Assembly: GCA_021323655.1 (NCBI GenBank) | Contig: JAJPKO010000062.1 | Span: 1-64,000 of the forward strand | Length of the DNA stretch: 64,000 nucleotides | Source: Acidobacteriaceae bacterium | GTDB taxonomy: Bacteria > Acidobacteriota > Terriglobia > Terriglobales > Acidobacteriaceae | Reading direction: 5' to 3' | Part shown: piece after piece, positions 62,903 through 64,000 of the stretch | How positions within the stretch are numbered: position 1 is the first letter of the stretch | How the letters are laid out: the number at the start of each line of letters is the position of its first letter | The notes under the pieces: generated by a model | The model's database searches: none | Seen by the model: the letters and a program-made list of their open reading frames with translations, nothing else | Told to the model about the DNA's origin: nothing | Program-made: the position numbers and the translations under genes

Positions 62903-63964
62903 TCATCTCTGCAATGGTCCACCAGAAACAGGCGGTTTGAACACCTGCAATCGCTTCAGCACTTTTCTTGCAAGCCCGGTGAGCGGAATCTCCGCCAGAT
63001 CGTCCACTGAAATCCATTTGCGTCTGCCGCCTTCAGGCAACAGATGCACTTCATCCGCACGAAGACGAAAAATATCCACCGAATAGTTCGTCACCGTAAT
63101 GGAATGGCTGATGGTGAACAGCAACCGCTCCGGGCCGGGCAGGGTGCCATCCAATTGCGGAAGCTCCCACATGCCTGCCATCAGGGACGCATCCTGCGCC
63201 CGCTGTTCCAGCAGCACCCGCTCACCCCGCCGTACCAAAGCATGCCCCACGCGCTTCCGAACGCTCTCTTTACGCGGGGCCACCGGATGCTCCCCGCGCG
63301 TGTTGCACAGCTTCTGCACCGGGCAATGCAGGCACAGCGGATTTCTGGGCAGGCAGACCGTCGCACCCAGCTCCATCATCGCCTGGTTGAAATCGCCCGG
63401 ACGCATCGGATCCAGAAGCACCTGCGCCACCGCCTGAATACCACTGTTCCGCGGCCGTACGCGAAGGACCACGCGCTCCACATTGCCGTCTACCACGGCC
63501 ACCGGATCGCCAAAGGCGATACTGGCAATCGCAGCGGAGGTGTACGCGCCAATGCCGGGAAGCCTGCGCAGCCCAGCAGCAGTCCGCGGCAGATGGCCCT
63601 TAAGTTCGTTCGAGATGACCCGTGCGGCCCTGTGCATCATGCGTGCGCGGCGGTAGTAACCGAGCCCGCTCCATATGGCTAGCACCTCCGGCTCTTCCGC
63701 TTCGGCCAGCTTCTGCACCGTCGGAAACCGTGCCATAAACCTCGCATAGTGGTCCAGCACAGCATTCACGCGCGTCTGCTGAAGCATGATTTCCGACACC
63801 CAGATCGCATATGGATCGCGCATTCGCCGCCACGGAAGATCGCGTGCGTGCGCCTCATACCAGGCCAGAAGATTGTGGCGAAAATGCTTTATCTGCGCCG
63901 GGGTAAAGATTTCGCCGCTGCCCACATTCTGGATTGTAGCGGGAGCTGAAACCCAGGCGTTCAC
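62903..63964 (-). CDS. mutY: A/G-specific adenine DNA glycosylase
   Basis: The product has 353 residues from a GTG codon at 63964. A GTG 13 codons later is an alternative. MutY blocks are LPWRRMRDPYAIWVSEIMLQQTRV (catalytic Glu in SEIML), the helix-hairpin-helix LRRLPGIGAYTSAAIASIAFG and the catalytic Asp in VVDGNVERV. The [4Fe-4S] loop is C-x6-C-x2-C-x5-C (CLPRNPLCLHCPVQKLC). A NUDIX-like C-terminal domain follows, with FTISHSITVTNY for 8-oxoG recognition. It removes A mispaired with 8-oxoG and complements the Fpg/Nei enzyme at 21946. Confidence 0.96.
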   Translation of the reverse strand: MNAWVSAPATIQNVGSGEIFTPAQIKHFRHNLLAWYEAHARDLPWRRMRDPYAIWVSEIMLQQTRVNAVLDHYARFMARFPTVQKLAEAEEPEVLAIWSGLGYYRRARMMHRAARVISNELKGHLPRTAAGLRRLPGIGAYTSAAIASIAFGDPVAVVDGNVERVVLRVRPRNSGIQAVAQVLLDPMRPGDFNQAMMELGATVCLPRNPLCLHCPVQKLCNTRGEHPVAPRKESVRKRVGHALVRRGERVLLEQRAQDASLMAGMWELPQLDGTLPGPERLLFTISHSITVTNYSVDIFRLRADEVHLLPEGGRRKWISVDDLAEIPLTGLARKVLKRLQVFKPPVSGGPLQR

Positions 63965-64000
63965 ACCTGCGAGGCATTCGGTGCGGAGCTGAGGTCCGCC

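Overview
This window looks like a chromosomal segment of an acidobacterium, most likely subdivision 1 (Acidobacteriaceae, Terriglobia). That is an inference from a fairly high GC content, many secreted peptidases and glycoside hydrolases, a MerR-HTH/TPR fusion, an OmpA protein with Ig-like domains, and the order rplM-rpsI-rpsB-tsf. No search was run. I found no rRNA, tRNA, CRISPR array or insertion sequence.

Layout. 1-3430 (+) is accessory DNA: the 3' end of a VgrG-type spike gene, a spike-tail-like protein, a small membrane protein and two adjacent unknown proteins that share a C-terminal module. 3459-15339 (-) holds yvcK, a TPR protein, a glucan phosphorylase, galactokinase with an aldose-epimerase-like gene, a PLP decarboxylase, a UBP zinc-finger protein, a secreted M20 peptidase and katG. 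15543-19995 (+) holds a lone CuA-like cupredoxin, a large SLBB polysaccharide export protein and a sugar transferase (exopolysaccharide). 20095-25479 holds a PAS-GGDEF-EAL protein (-), an Fpg/Nei glycosylase (+) and the rplM-rpsI-rpsB-tsf ribosomal block (-).

25758-34961 holds a DUF6314-like protein, a GH31 glucosidase, rlmN, an M16 peptidase, mutL and a MerR-TPR protein. 35229-36884 holds a GlsB-type membrane protein, a decayed DinB gene and a class II aldolase-like gene. 37358-42992 is the rimP-nusA-infB operon. It has a terminator-like hairpin in its leader, a 37-codon ORF between nusA and infB, and a strong terminator after infB. 43111-54734 (-) holds a GH51 arabinofuranosidase, a lactonase-like MBL protein coupled to an S9 peptidase, a Gfo/Idh plus TIM-barrel pair with signal sequences, an Asp-box propeller protein and an OmpA protein.

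55068-63964 holds a lone nuoB (-), the nitrogen-control set amt-glnB-glnD (+), an unknown secreted protein, an M28 peptidase and mutY (-).

How the genes work together. The translation and transcription core genes form two operons. GH31, GH51, galK, the epimerase and GlgP fit an oligosaccharide-degrading heterotroph. Amt, PII and GlnD form a complete ammonium-sensing module. MutL, MutY, Fpg/Nei and KatG cover repair and oxidative defence. The least explained parts are the VgrG-linked cassette at the left edge, the broken DinB gene, the rimP leader hairpin, the nusA-infB small ORF and several short tandem or palindromic repeats in leaders.
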